From Euperipatoides rowelli (lineage: Eukaryota > Onychophora > Udeonychophora > Euonychophora > Peripatopsidae), in the NCBI GenBank assembly GCA_003024985.2, contig PXIH01S0007991.1: DNA of 10,540 nucleotides. The stretch is one strand, 5' to 3'. The notes under the pieces were generated by a model that saw only the letters and a list, made by a program, of their open reading frames with translations, searched no databases and was not told the DNA's origin. Positions 1 through 7,039 of the stretch are shown piece by piece (position 1 is the first letter of the stretch; every line of letters starts with the position of its first letter). Both the position numbers and the translations under genes were made by a program.

Positions 1-55
1 GCCATCTTGGATTTTCGAACTCGAAAATTCGGCCGCCATCTTGGCCGCCATTTTG
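1..55. repeat. GC-rich patch with three YY1-like motifs
   Basis: GC-rich sequence at the window edge, unlike the AT-rich surroundings. It contains GCCATCTTGG (1-10), CGCCATCTTGG (34-44) and CGCCATTTTG (46-55); read on the minus strand these are copies of the AAnATGGCGGC type bound by YY1 in animals. Between them lies a perfect 8-bp inverted repeat, ATTTTCGA / TCGAAAAT, with a 2-nt spacer (11-28). Composition and repetition suggest the end of a dispersed repeat or a promoter fragment cut by the window edge. Function is inference. Confidence 0.45.
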
Positions 56-279
56 TGGCCCAGAAGCGGTGTTTATTATCTACTACCTACTTTTTGATGT
101 TATCATTGCACCAAAACACAATGTCCAGGATGGCCAAACTTTTCTAATTTAAAAGTAATTGTGAGCTACCATGGCAAAAAAATTGTCATTGAGTTTTTTT
201 TTTTTTTTTAAGGTTATTTTAGTACCGGTAATACATATATATTTTTTAAAGACTATTTTGGTAATATTGCAAGCCGGAT
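56..279. other. AT-rich stretch with poly(T), no gene seen
   Basis: No coding signal or recognisable element. It contains a long T run near 190-209. It may belong to the repeats on either side, but no boundary can be drawn. Confidence 0.4.
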
Positions 280-894
280 GTGGGGCCATTATAGCTGCCA
301 TTATTTTTCTGTTAGCCGTTTTAGTTTTATTTATACCATGTTTTTGAATGTGTTTCTTTACTATGATGCTGGATTTTAAATTGATTAAGCGAATCTATCA
401 TTCCTTTGAACTGATCACGGAGCAGTGGTCCTATTATGTGTTCGAATGCTCAACTGCACATTTGAAATTTTTTTCGGACTAGGTCCTGATTGAGCAGCAT
501 TGGTATTTGCCGTTTGACATATTTGACTGTTGTTTTTTTAATCCATTTCATCTAGAGTTTTTTTTCTCTCATGATGCTGGATTATCTCCTTTGTTTTTAT
601 GGGTAGAACTTATGCCTGTTTATCTATTATTTAGAGCTCTTTGGATTATGATTCTTAACGTTATTATGTTAATTGCTCTGAAGTGCGTATCTTATGGTCA
701 AGCCTTACTAACTTTTGTGATATTGGCTTATAGTGGTATCTGGATTATACAGTGCCCTAAGAGTGTATTCTGTAATCTAATTGAACTTTTTTTTCTTTTT
801 ATTTTAATGTAAATAAGGGCCACATCCTTTGTGGGCAAGGCCTTTATCTGTGATTACCTTTTGGTTGAATAAATATACCTAATAATAATAATAA
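280..894 (+). mobile_element. non-LTR retroelement 3' end with TAA tail (5' limit uncertain)
   Basis: The right end has the layout of a non-LTR retrotransposon or SINE 3' terminus. There is a short hairpin, CCACA (820-824) and TGTGG (830-834) around a 5-nt loop, with a looser outer pairing AAGGGCC / GGCCTT. An AATAAA polyadenylation-like hexamer follows at 868-873, then a TAATAATAATAATAA tail at 880-894. The body upstream is T-rich. An open frame at 507-812 encodes a strongly hydrophobic product; it looks like a by-product of T-rich sequence, with no recognisable domain. A 14-nt word, ATGATGCTGGATTA/T, occurs twice, near 363 and 571. The 3' end is fairly well supported; the left boundary is a guess from the composition change near 280. 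Confidence 0.5.
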
Positions 895-1702
895 TTTTTT
901 CTATTCAGCATAATTTTTAAAATAACTAACTATGAGATATAAACAATATGTATTCATCAAAATTATAGCTTTTAATTCTTTTATTATAAATCAAAACTTT
1001 TAATAAGCTTAATAATTTTGGAAGACTAACACCACCTCTTTACATTTATAACTGTTTAGAGGATGAAATAAAAATATAAACAAGAACAATCAAAAATTGA
1101 ATATAATCTATTTCAATTTTTAAAATGAAGGACAAAGTAAAAACCCAATAAGAACAAAAATGCAAGCATTCAAAACTGTAGAAAATGTACGTTTAAACAA
1201 GGAATCTAGCATATTATCTCATTTGTACTCTATAGTGTGGATAATGATTGATGATCAAGTTTATCGTAATATACTACATTAATAGCAATTAAAGTTTTGC
1301 GAGTCAGATATCCTTGAGATAAATAAAGTTAGGAGGGAATCCATTACTAATATCTTTGAGAATTTGTTTTACCAATTGTCACCCCTTTCACAAAACAAAT
1401 GAAAATCATTCTATAACATATCTTTTGTATAATATAGACTGATTCTGAATCGTTCTAACAAGAATTAACCTGTATTTAATATTGTTCGACATATTATGGA
1501 GATGCTACTGTTAAATTCCTTTTATGTCACTATCAATGTATAGCTAGCTATAATCTAATGTAAGTCTAATTGTTTCAAATTCAATTACAGCTGATTATTT
1601 GTTTAATTGAATTGTCTATTTTGGCCAGTCTTATATTGTTTGGTTAGACTCAAAACAATAATTTTAACTTTATTGCTTTGAATCTAATCGCCCTAATATT
1701 TT
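895..1702. other. AT-rich intergenic stretch, nothing identified
   Basis: No open frame of interest on either strand. The only structures seen are a 14-bp palindrome TATAGCTAGCTATA (1539-1552) and short AATTCAATT / AATTGAATT inverted words near 1580-1612. The right part may be the body of the retroelement that ends at 1804. Confidence 0.5.
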
Positions 1703-1804
1703 TATTTAGTTCTGTATATCATATTTAGTTCTGTGTATCGGTGTTAAGACGCAAGTCTTTCCAGCCCCTTTCGGAGTTAGTTCAAGAGTTAAATAAATAA
1801 ATAT
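1703..1804 (+). mobile_element. retroelement 3' end with GCAA-tetraloop hairpin and AAAT tail
   Basis: A 3' terminus of a LINE or SINE family. The segment 1746-1759 folds as AAGAC-GCAA-GTCTT, a perfect 5-bp stem closed by a GNRA-type tetraloop, and is followed about 30 nt later by an (AAAT)n tail (1791-1804). The 17-mer 1746-1762 recurs, inverted, at 10507-10523 next to a similar tail, which shows this is a repeat family. An 18-bp near-direct repeat (TATTTAGTTCTGT then A or G then TATC) with 19-bp period lies just upstream at 1703-1720 and 1722-1739. LINE reverse transcriptases of some clades recognise such 3' stem-loops; that role here is inferred. Confidence 0.6.
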
Positions 1805-2627
1805 ATCATCATAGCTTATAAAACTCCTCCCTATTTTCAAATTTTAAATAATATAAACAGAATCGGAATTGAAAATCAATGTTTGAAGAATTGACAATTC
1901 TGAGAATAGAATTTACCTATCACATCACTAGTTATACTGTAACTGGACTTATATTGCACCCTAAAAACAAGTGAGTATTTTTTAATACAATTTTGGTCTT
2001 GTAGCTTTATGCCTTTTTCCATTCTCAATATCGCCACAGCAATGAAAATTTCTCCAAATTATTTTACAAAACAAAATAACATTACCCATGATAAATTTCA
2101 ACTGCTATTTATTTTTGTGTTATGGAACTGTATATGTGAACTGCATTGTGGGAATTACTGTACACACATGTGTGAGAGAGTGACAAGGATGTAAGTGAGA
2201 GTAGACATGATTTTGGATTATCTGTATGTGTGTGTTAACATTGCATCCTGACAAGTGAAGGTAATATGTAGTTAATAATTAATCATAATAAATACATTGA
2301 ATTATAGCAATTCTACACTTTCATTATTGTTCTGTATGAACAAGGAATATTACAGTAAGATTATTTTTTTCTCTCTCTTCTAAAGTTCTTAGCTATTATC
2401 AATGAAAAATGGATAAATGTCAAATCAACAATATCGGAGCTAATTAATAGCTAGGCAGGCATTAATAACACAATACATTACACCATTTTGACATGGAGTT
2501 CATATGCGTTTAAAATTTTTAATATTTAAATGTGTACTTTCCATATCAAATTATGATTAAAAATAAATTTAACTTTGGAAAAAAAACCTGACATGATTGT
2601 TAAATACTTGTTAGTGTTTGATATGTA
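1805..2627. other. AT-rich intergenic stretch, no gene seen
   Basis: No exon-like coding or named element. A 61-codon open frame at 2009-2194 has no recognisable domain. A small palindrome AGAATTG-A-CAATTCT lies near 1889, and TG/GA-rich simple sequence at about 2160-2240. Confidence 0.45.
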
Positions 2628-2945
2628 CAATAAAACCTGTCTTGAGAGACCACCACTTCTAGTATTAAATAACAATCTTTCAAAGGAGGTGCTCTCTAAA
2701 ATAAACTTGCCCCTTTTCACAATAAACAGTGCGCTCTCTCTCTAAAAGCCCAATAGATATTTAATAATTTGTTTAAATTTGCTTTCTTTTTATTATTAAT
2801 TTCCTATGTAAGTTAAAAAAAAACACTTTTTACAACTCGTGGTCTTACAAAAAAGGCTGAATTCAATGCTTGAAAGTTTAAAAGGCTGGCCACTGGTCGC
2901 GTTAGAGAGGTGGTCTTTAATAAGAGGTCATTTGTGTGAAAAATT
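2628..2945. mobile_element. pogo/Tigger-like MITE or element end
   Basis: The left terminus starts at 2628 directly after a TA dinucleotide with CAATAAAACCTGTCTTGAGA, a typical terminal sequence of pogo/Tigger-type Tc1-mariner elements, which insert at TA. On the opposite strand, 2929-2910 reads GACCTCTTATTAAAGACCAC, the kind of subterminal sequence expected at the other end; its outermost bases near 2945 are diverged. The simplest model is a non-autonomous element of about 318 bp. An alternative is that 2628 pairs with the better-matching terminus at 5401. No transposase reading frame is present. Confidence 0.5.
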
Positions 2946-2976
2946 GATTGGTGCAAAGAAATTGTGGTCTATTAAG
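2839..2976. repeat. degenerate GTGGTCTTTAATA-type subterminal repeats
   Basis: Four related words in the same orientation: GTGGTCTTAC (2839-2848), GGTCGCGTTA (2895-2904), GTGGTCTTTAATAAGAGGTC (2910-2929) and GTGGTCTATTAAG (2964-2976). Subterminal repeats of this kind accompany pogo/Tigger-like ends. The last copy lies outside the 318-bp model, so the element boundary may be further right. Confidence 0.4.
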
Positions 2977-3089
2977 TTAAAAAACTTTAATTTTGTTTGT
3001 TAACTCATTAACATTTTATTTCCTAAACGTTTAACATTAACATGTTAAAAAAAAAAACAATTAACGTGAAATTTACAACTTGAGATTTG

Positions 3090-3490
3090 AGAAAGACAAA
3101 AAGATGCTCAATGACGTACAAACGAATGACAAAAAGCATTGCTGGATTAAAAGATAAAGCATATAGTGGAGAGATATGATAAAATAAAGTTACGCTCACC
3201 CTGAACAGAGGATAATCTTCAACGATCTAGTATACATATATAATTATATAGATAAGCACAAATTTGATGGTCTATTCCTCAGATGCTTTAATAGTACTTC
3301 CAGAAATAATGGTAATAAAATTCAAAAACAATATTGCCGCCTCGATCTAGAGAGACATTCTATTGCTAATAGATCATTGAATTGGTGGAACAATCTCCCT
3401 CAAGTGGTTAACGCAAGATCAATAACTTATTTTAAGAAACTCCTTAAAATCAATTTGGATAACACTGAATCATTCACCTCTCTAGTTTGA
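3090..3490 (+). pseudogene. decayed LINE reverse-transcriptase protein, C-terminal fragment
   Basis: The open stretch from 3188 to the TGA at 3488-3490 gives 100 residues that match the conserved tail following the RT domain in CR1/Jockey-like non-LTR retrotransposon ORF2 proteins. Visible landmarks are YCRLDLERHSIANRSLNWWN (encoded about 3332-3391), NNLPQVVNARS (3389-3421) and YFKKLLK, corresponding to the family pattern R-L-D-x-R-x-x-F-F-x-x-R-x-x-x-x-W-N-x-L-P-x-x-V-V-x-A. Upstream, similar residues (AGLKDKAYSGE, about 3140-3172; MLNDVQ, about 3104-3121) lie in other frames with stops between them, so there are frameshifts near 3170-3203 and 3130-3145. The RT catalytic core and endonuclease are absent. 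This is a dead 5'-truncated copy. The LINE clade is uncertain. Confidence 0.75.
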
Positions 3491-3566
3491 TTGTCAGTTT
3501 TTTTACGAATTTGTGTTCCTAATGTGCCTTTTGTCTTTTATGTTAATTATTTGTCATTATTCAGAA

Positions 3567-3675
3567 AAACAAAATGAATGATGTAAAAATATATTGGTTA
3601 CAAGCACAATTGTGCTTGTAAACAAAATGAATGATGTAAAAAGATAGGATATTGGTTACAAGCACAATTGTGCTT
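3567..3675. repeat. two-copy tandem duplication with palindrome
   Basis: Copy 1 (3567-3617) and copy 2 (3620-3675) are near identical apart from a 5-nt insertion in copy 2 (GATAG region). Each ends in the 16-bp palindrome AAGCACAATTGTGCTT (3602-3617 and 3660-3675). In copy 1 this palindrome extends to 24 bp without mismatch (3598-3621). It lies about 80 bp past the LINE stop codon, so it may belong to that element's 3' region or be a separate palindromic insertion. Confidence 0.8.
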
Positions 3676-3883
3676 AAATAAACTTGTCTAATTCTAAATT
3701 TAAGATAATCATTAGTGAAAACAAATAAAGCCATTGAGAGTGAGAAGCAAAATGCAATCTTTGTTTTACTTCTGAAAACTTTTATCCCCATTCCATTTTA
3801 TTAGAAAGTTTAAAATAATAATAAAAGTAATCTCTGAAATTTAAAAGTTCATAAATGTAAATATAAAATAATCCACTAGGACT

Positions 3884-3954
3884 GTGTATATTTAATAATT
3901 AGGAGCAGAACTTGGATAATGAGCAAGTTCTTCTCCGAATTATTAAATATACAC
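3884..3954. repeat. 31-bp near-perfect hairpin with 9-nt loop (pre-miRNA-like or MITE remnant)
   Basis: The arms 3884-3914 and 3924-3954 are inverted repeats of 31 bp with two mismatches (3901/3937 A-G and 3906/3932 C-T) and a 9-nt loop (GATAATGAG). Total size 71 nt, with single internal mismatches, is in the range of animal pre-miRNAs. Short palindromic transposon remnants look the same and are common in this window. The strand of any transcript is unknown. Confidence 0.75.
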
Positions 3955-4211
3955 GGAAAATAGACATCACATATCTATTGTCAGCATGTAATCTCAGAGC
4001 ACTTCCAATAGTCAATTGAGATGGAAAACTACTATTTTATTAGGAAAAGAGCAGAACTTCACAATACGATGCTATTCTAAAGTTATGACGAAAATATTTT
4101 TATTTCTTGTTAAATGTGATCGAAACTGCTCATAAATGGTTTCCTTTCATTTTCTTATTTATTTAAGATATGCAACGGACTCAAAATAAAAATAAAATAA
4201 GTGAATTTTCC

Positions 4212-4259
4212 AACTGATTGATTCGATTTAGAATAAATTCTAAATTAAATCAATCAGTT
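4212..4259. repeat. 23-bp inverted repeat with 2-nt spacer
   Basis: Arms AACTGATTGATT... (4212-4234) and ...AATCAATCAGTT (4237-4259) match over 23 bp with two mismatches around a central AA. Such a tight palindrome could form a cruciform; it is probably a mobile-element relic. Confidence 0.75.
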
Positions 4260-4329
4260 TTAAAATTATTCATTTATCTTTTTTCTCCTAAATATTGAAA
4301 TTCCTACTTGAGGAGTTAAAACCTATATT

Positions 4330-4650
4330 TATTAAATATAATAGAGGCAGGCGTCCCACAAGGTTGTTAGGGGCTGTAGCCCTGGGGTCCAGGCCAAGGA
4401 GGGAGCATGGATAACAAAACTACATAAGATGACACTACATAGTTGACATTTCGACCCTAATTAACAACAACAAAAAAAAAAAAAGGGCATCAAAAAAAGT
4501 AGCCCTGTAACACCTAACAACAAAGTGTTCCAACAGCCAAAAAAAAAAAAGTTTATCAAAATTATATGGGAGCAGTACCAGACCATGCCTGGATATCCAG
4601 TTCCGGAGCCCCGATTAGGATGTGGGGGCCCTGAATACATGTTAAATGAT
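4330..4650. other. mixed-composition stretch with A-runs, no gene seen
   Basis: Less AT-rich than its flanks, with poly(A) runs near 4472-4484 and 4539-4550. The word AAAAAAAAAGTTTATCAAAA at 4542-4561 recurs at 9458-9477. No coding frame or known element was recognised; it may be a dispersed repeat fragment. Confidence 0.35.
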
Positions 4651-4853
4651 TATTTAGTGCTGGAGGACTAGTATAATTATGATAATCGGAGGGTTGCTTG
4701 TCATATAAGCATGTGAGAACAATTTACTATTAAATTTGTTTACTAGTTTAATAAATATTATTTTTACCTAAATATTACAAGTTTTTCCAATTTTATGTTC
4801 AGGTAGTGTTGTAAATTTTAAAACTTGATAGGTTATATCTGAAAATGGAGGAA

Positions 4854-4864
4854 GGGGGGGGGGG
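4854..4864 (+). repeat. G11 homopolymer
   Basis: Eleven consecutive G in an AT-rich region. A G10 run follows at 5064-5073, so two G-tracts bracket the palindromic block between them. Confidence 0.85.
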
Positions 4865-4866
4865 AT

Positions 4867-5348
4867 GTGTCCTGGCACATGGATAAGTTAACTTTTAATT
4901 TTAATTAAGTTAATAATTAAAATTTAACTTAATTTTTTTAAAACTTTTTTTTTAAATTGGCTAAGCTAAAATTTAACTTTTTTTAAAAATTAACTGATTT
5001 AAGTTAAATTTTAGCTTAGCCAGTTTAAAAAAAAAGTTACAAAAAATGTCCCTGGTGGGGAGAGGGGGGGGGGTTTCAATCCCAGAACCACCTACCCCTC
5101 CCTATCATTAACATAGATAGCCTACTATAAAGTATAGATTTAAACAGTAAATTAAAAATATTTTGGAAAATGTAAGTTTCCAGACAAAATTGAGTTAATT
5201 TTTAATTTTAACTTAACTTAGTGAACGGTTTTAGTTTAATTTAACTCAGTTAATTTTAAATCAAGTTAACTTTTAACTTAACTCGGTTAACTATTTGAAG
5301 CAATCTAACTTAACTTACGGTAACTGAGTTAATGAAATTCATTAACTC
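4867..5348. repeat. TTAACTT-rich palindromic block
   Basis: The block is dense in TTAACTT and its complement AAGTTAA. The best structure is a 38-bp inverted repeat with one mismatch: arms 4942-4979 and 5001-5038, spacer 21 nt, core GGCTAAGCTAAAATTTAACTT. At 5326-5348 there is a perfect 11-bp-arm palindrome, GAGTTAATGAA-A-TTCATTAACTC. The words AATGTCCCTGG (5045-5055) and ATGTGTCCTGG (4865-4875), each next to a G-run, suggest an internal duplication. Most likely a MITE or satellite-like element; the family was not recognised. Confidence 0.65.
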
Positions 5349-5358
5349 ACCAAACACT

Positions 5359-5401
5359 GGTGGTCGCTACTATCAGGGGCCTCTCAAGACAGGTTTTACT
5401 G
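5359..5401. mobile_element. pogo/Tigger-like right terminus
   Basis: Read on the minus strand from 5401 this begins CAGTAAAACCTGTCTTGAGA directly after TA (5402-5403). It matches the terminus at 2628 in 19 of the first 20 bases. It continues into GCGACCACC, the subterminal motif of such elements. It either closes a 2.77-kb element starting at 2628 or is the end of a second, damaged copy whose left end is lost. The superfamily call rests on terminal sequence and TA target only. Confidence 0.55.
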
Positions 5402-5403
5402 TA

Positions 5404-6065
5404 TACTTATTATTAAAAAAAAATACTACTCTTCTTGCAAGTTAAAATATTTTTTTTATAATGACTATGTTTCATCTTTGCCACAGCTATAAGGATGAAT
5501 GAGTTTATCCTCATTGCTGTAAAGGTTAACTTTAACCAATAATATTCCCCGGAGGGTTATCAAATTTAGGAAATAATTAGATAGCAATAAAACAATATTT
5601 TGAGTTCTATAAAGGAAGAGCTGGAAATATAATGCTACTATAAAAAATGAGAACATAGTATTAAAATATGGAAGATAAATGCCTGCTTAGTAGTAGTATG
5701 ACATAATCCATTATTTATCTTACCTTGATATTAAAAATAAATACAAGCTTAAAAATTCTCAACTATTTGTCAGTTAATAATTAAAAATTAAGTTAATATT
5801 AATTACCTTCATTAATTAATAATAAGTATAAATTTTTTTGCGATGTTAAATTCTTTGAGTAATAAATATAGGCCTACAAATTAAAAAAAAAAACCACATG
5901 TAAATATATTTTTTCTTTACAAAACAACAACAAAAAAAAAATAAACTTAAAAAAAATAAAACATTTTAAGACCAAATAGATTTTTTTACAATAGTGCAGG
6001 ATGTAAACAGGGAATGAACGTGCTACACACAGCAGCCAAACTGGTAAAGCAATTCTTCAGCTAGA
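5404..6065 (-). other. region downstream of ACSF2-like stop codon; 3' UTR expected here
   Basis: The 3' UTR of the minus-strand gene should run leftwards from 6065. Read on that strand, no AATAAA or ATTAAA occurs between 6066 and about 5240. Variant hexamers AATATA (5905-5910) and AAGAAA (5912-5917) lie about 150 nt past the stop and are the nearest candidates. Otherwise AT-rich with A-runs. No other gene was seen. Confidence 0.35.
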
Positions 6066-6191
6066 TTATTTTTTCAAATTGAGCATGTCAGTTGATTTAG
6101 CTCTCATGATGTACTTTTGAACTTTTCCAGTCACAGTCAAGGGAAATTCGTCCACGAATAGAATATAACGAGGAATTTTGAAGTGAGCAAT
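6066..6191 (-). CDS. ACSF2: ACSF2-like acyl-CoA synthetase, terminal coding exon
   Basis: This exon encodes the last 41 residues of an acyl-CoA synthetase family member 2 protein, which activates medium-chain fatty acids to acyl-CoA (ATP to AMP) and is mitochondrial in vertebrates. It begins [19 protein letters not shown] and contains the A10 motif [10 protein letters not shown], whose GK lysine is the conserved adenylation-step lysine of ANL-superfamily ligases. The protein ends ...MLNLKK before TAA (6068-6066). The exon starts after an AG acceptor (6193-6192) preceded by a T-rich tract and joins in phase 0 to the exon at 6853-6743, so the joint reads through the family pattern FCKxK-I-x-H-F-K-I-P. 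No frame damage is seen, and no peroxisomal SKL-type signal is at the C-terminus. A close paralogue in the same family cannot be fully excluded. Confidence 0.9.
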   Translation of the reverse strand: MAHFKIPRYILFVDEFPLTVTGKVQKYIMRAKSTDMLNLKK

Positions 6192-6742
6192 CTAAAATAT
6201 TGAAAATAAAATAAATATAACTAAATTATATTTCAAAATAAATTCAGTACACTTCATCAGATTTATCCATTAAGAAATGTATGAACATTTTTTGCATTGT
6301 ATGTTATTCCTATTAAAGACTTAATTCTTACTGAAATTTTTTTATTTCACACAGTTGAAAAGAGCTGTTTGTGTGTCTGTATATATAGTGTGTGTGTGTG
6401 TAGGCAATGCTTTTTTTTGTGGGGAAGCTAACAGCAACTGAGTTCCTGAACCTTTTTAGAAAGTAATTTTTGAAAATTTACACTTTTTATACATTTTGAT
6501 ATTTTAAATAAAATACGGTACTAACATAAAAATTTAATAAAATTGAATATTGAAAAAATCCAGCAATTTTGGCCATTGCCATATAAATAAAGTTTTTAAT
6601 TTCATTTTCATGTAACAAAAAGCTTAGTAGCAAAAAAAAAAAGCTTATTAAAAACTATTTTTTTTTATTTTTGGTTAAAAAAGGCATAAAGGAATAAAAA
6701 TCCATTATAAATACCTTATTATTGATAAAATGAAATTTATAC
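6192..6742 (-). other. ACSF2: last intron of the ACSF2-like gene (551 nt)
   Basis: On the minus strand this is a GT-AG intron: donor AAG|GTATAAAT at 6743/6742 and acceptor ATATTTTAG|ATT at 6192/6191, both in phase 0. The acceptor is preceded by T-rich sequence. It contains a TG microsatellite (6368-6402) and A/T homopolymers. Nothing else was recognised. Confidence 0.85.
6368..6402. repeat. TG microsatellite
   Basis: Interrupted (TG)n with a short ATATATA centre, inside the last intron of the ACSF2-like gene. Confidence 0.85.
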
Positions 6743-6853
6743 CTTTTCCTTGCAAAAAGCTTTAATTTCTTCAGGTGTTGTAGATTTCCCAGCCTTTAGC
6801 CTAATCCAAGCACACACCTCTTCTCCCATTCTATCATCAGGAACACCGATCAC
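6743..6853 (-). CDS. ACSF2: ACSF2-like acyl-CoA synthetase, penultimate coding exon
   Basis: A 111-nt, 37-codon exon in phase 0 at both ends. It encodes VIGVPDDRMGEEVCAWIRLK... and ends ...TTPEEIKAFCKEK. This is the C-terminal lid subdomain of AMP-forming acyl-CoA synthetases, lying between the A8 hinge (which must be on an exon beyond the window) and the A10 lysine on the next exon. The pattern VxGVxDDRMGEE...IRLKxG...EEIKAFCK is characteristic of ACSF2 proteins. The acceptor at 6855-6854 (CATAG|GTG) follows a strong polypyrimidine tract (minus-strand reading of the A-run at 6868-6883), and the donor is a good GTATAA. The antisense open frame over the same bases is a shadow. Confidence 0.9.
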
Positions 6854-6897
6854 CTATGTTTTAAAAGAAAAAAAAAAAAAAAAGAATACCTTAATTC

Positions 6898-6953
6898 ACG
6901 CATGGGCAACATACGGCCTGCGGGCCAGATCCGGCCCACCATATGGCCCGCGA
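6898..6953. repeat. GC-rich GGCCCGC-type repeat fragment
   Basis: An abrupt GC-rich patch 44 nt inside the intron, with GGGCAACATACGGCC, GGGCC-AGATCC-GGCCC (inverted words) and ATATGGCCCGCG. It resembles terminal sequence of hAT-like transposons that I recall with GGGCAAxxTACGGCCCGCGGGCC. No partner terminus or target duplication was found, so this remains tentative. Confidence 0.35.
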
Positions 6954-7039
6954 TCAATCTTAAATCTAAAAAGTTTAAACTGTCAATCTGTCATTAACAT
7001 TAAATCAGCAAATTTTATCTGAAATGTTTTATCTTTTAA

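Noticed and set aside
430-450. GTTCGAATGC, resembling a tRNA or SINE B box
   Set aside because: Does not fit GTTCGANNC at the last base, and no A box or cloverleaf is present upstream.
507-812. 101-codon hydrophobic open frame
   Set aside because: Rich in F, L and I because the DNA is T-rich; no domain is recognised, and it runs into the 3' end of a retroelement and stops just before its terminal hairpin.
2009-2194. 61-codon open frame, plus strand
   Set aside because: No domain, no codon bias against its surroundings and no splice context; expected by chance.
2526-2720. 64-codon open frame, minus strand
   Set aside because: Reads across the pogo-like terminus at 2628, so it cannot be a conserved gene.
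3567-3675. possible CRISPR-like repeats
   Set aside because: Only two directly adjacent copies without spacers, in a eukaryotic genome.
3561-3791. 76-codon open frame, minus strand
   Set aside because: Produced by the tandem palindromic duplication; no domain.
5465-5656. 63-codon open frame, minus strand
   Set aside because: Hydrophobic translation of AT-rich DNA downstream of the ACSF2-like gene; no recognisable family.
6750-7022. 90-codon open frame, plus strand
   Set aside because: Antisense shadow of the ACSF2-like exon 6853-6743, continuing into the intron poly(A) and a repeat.
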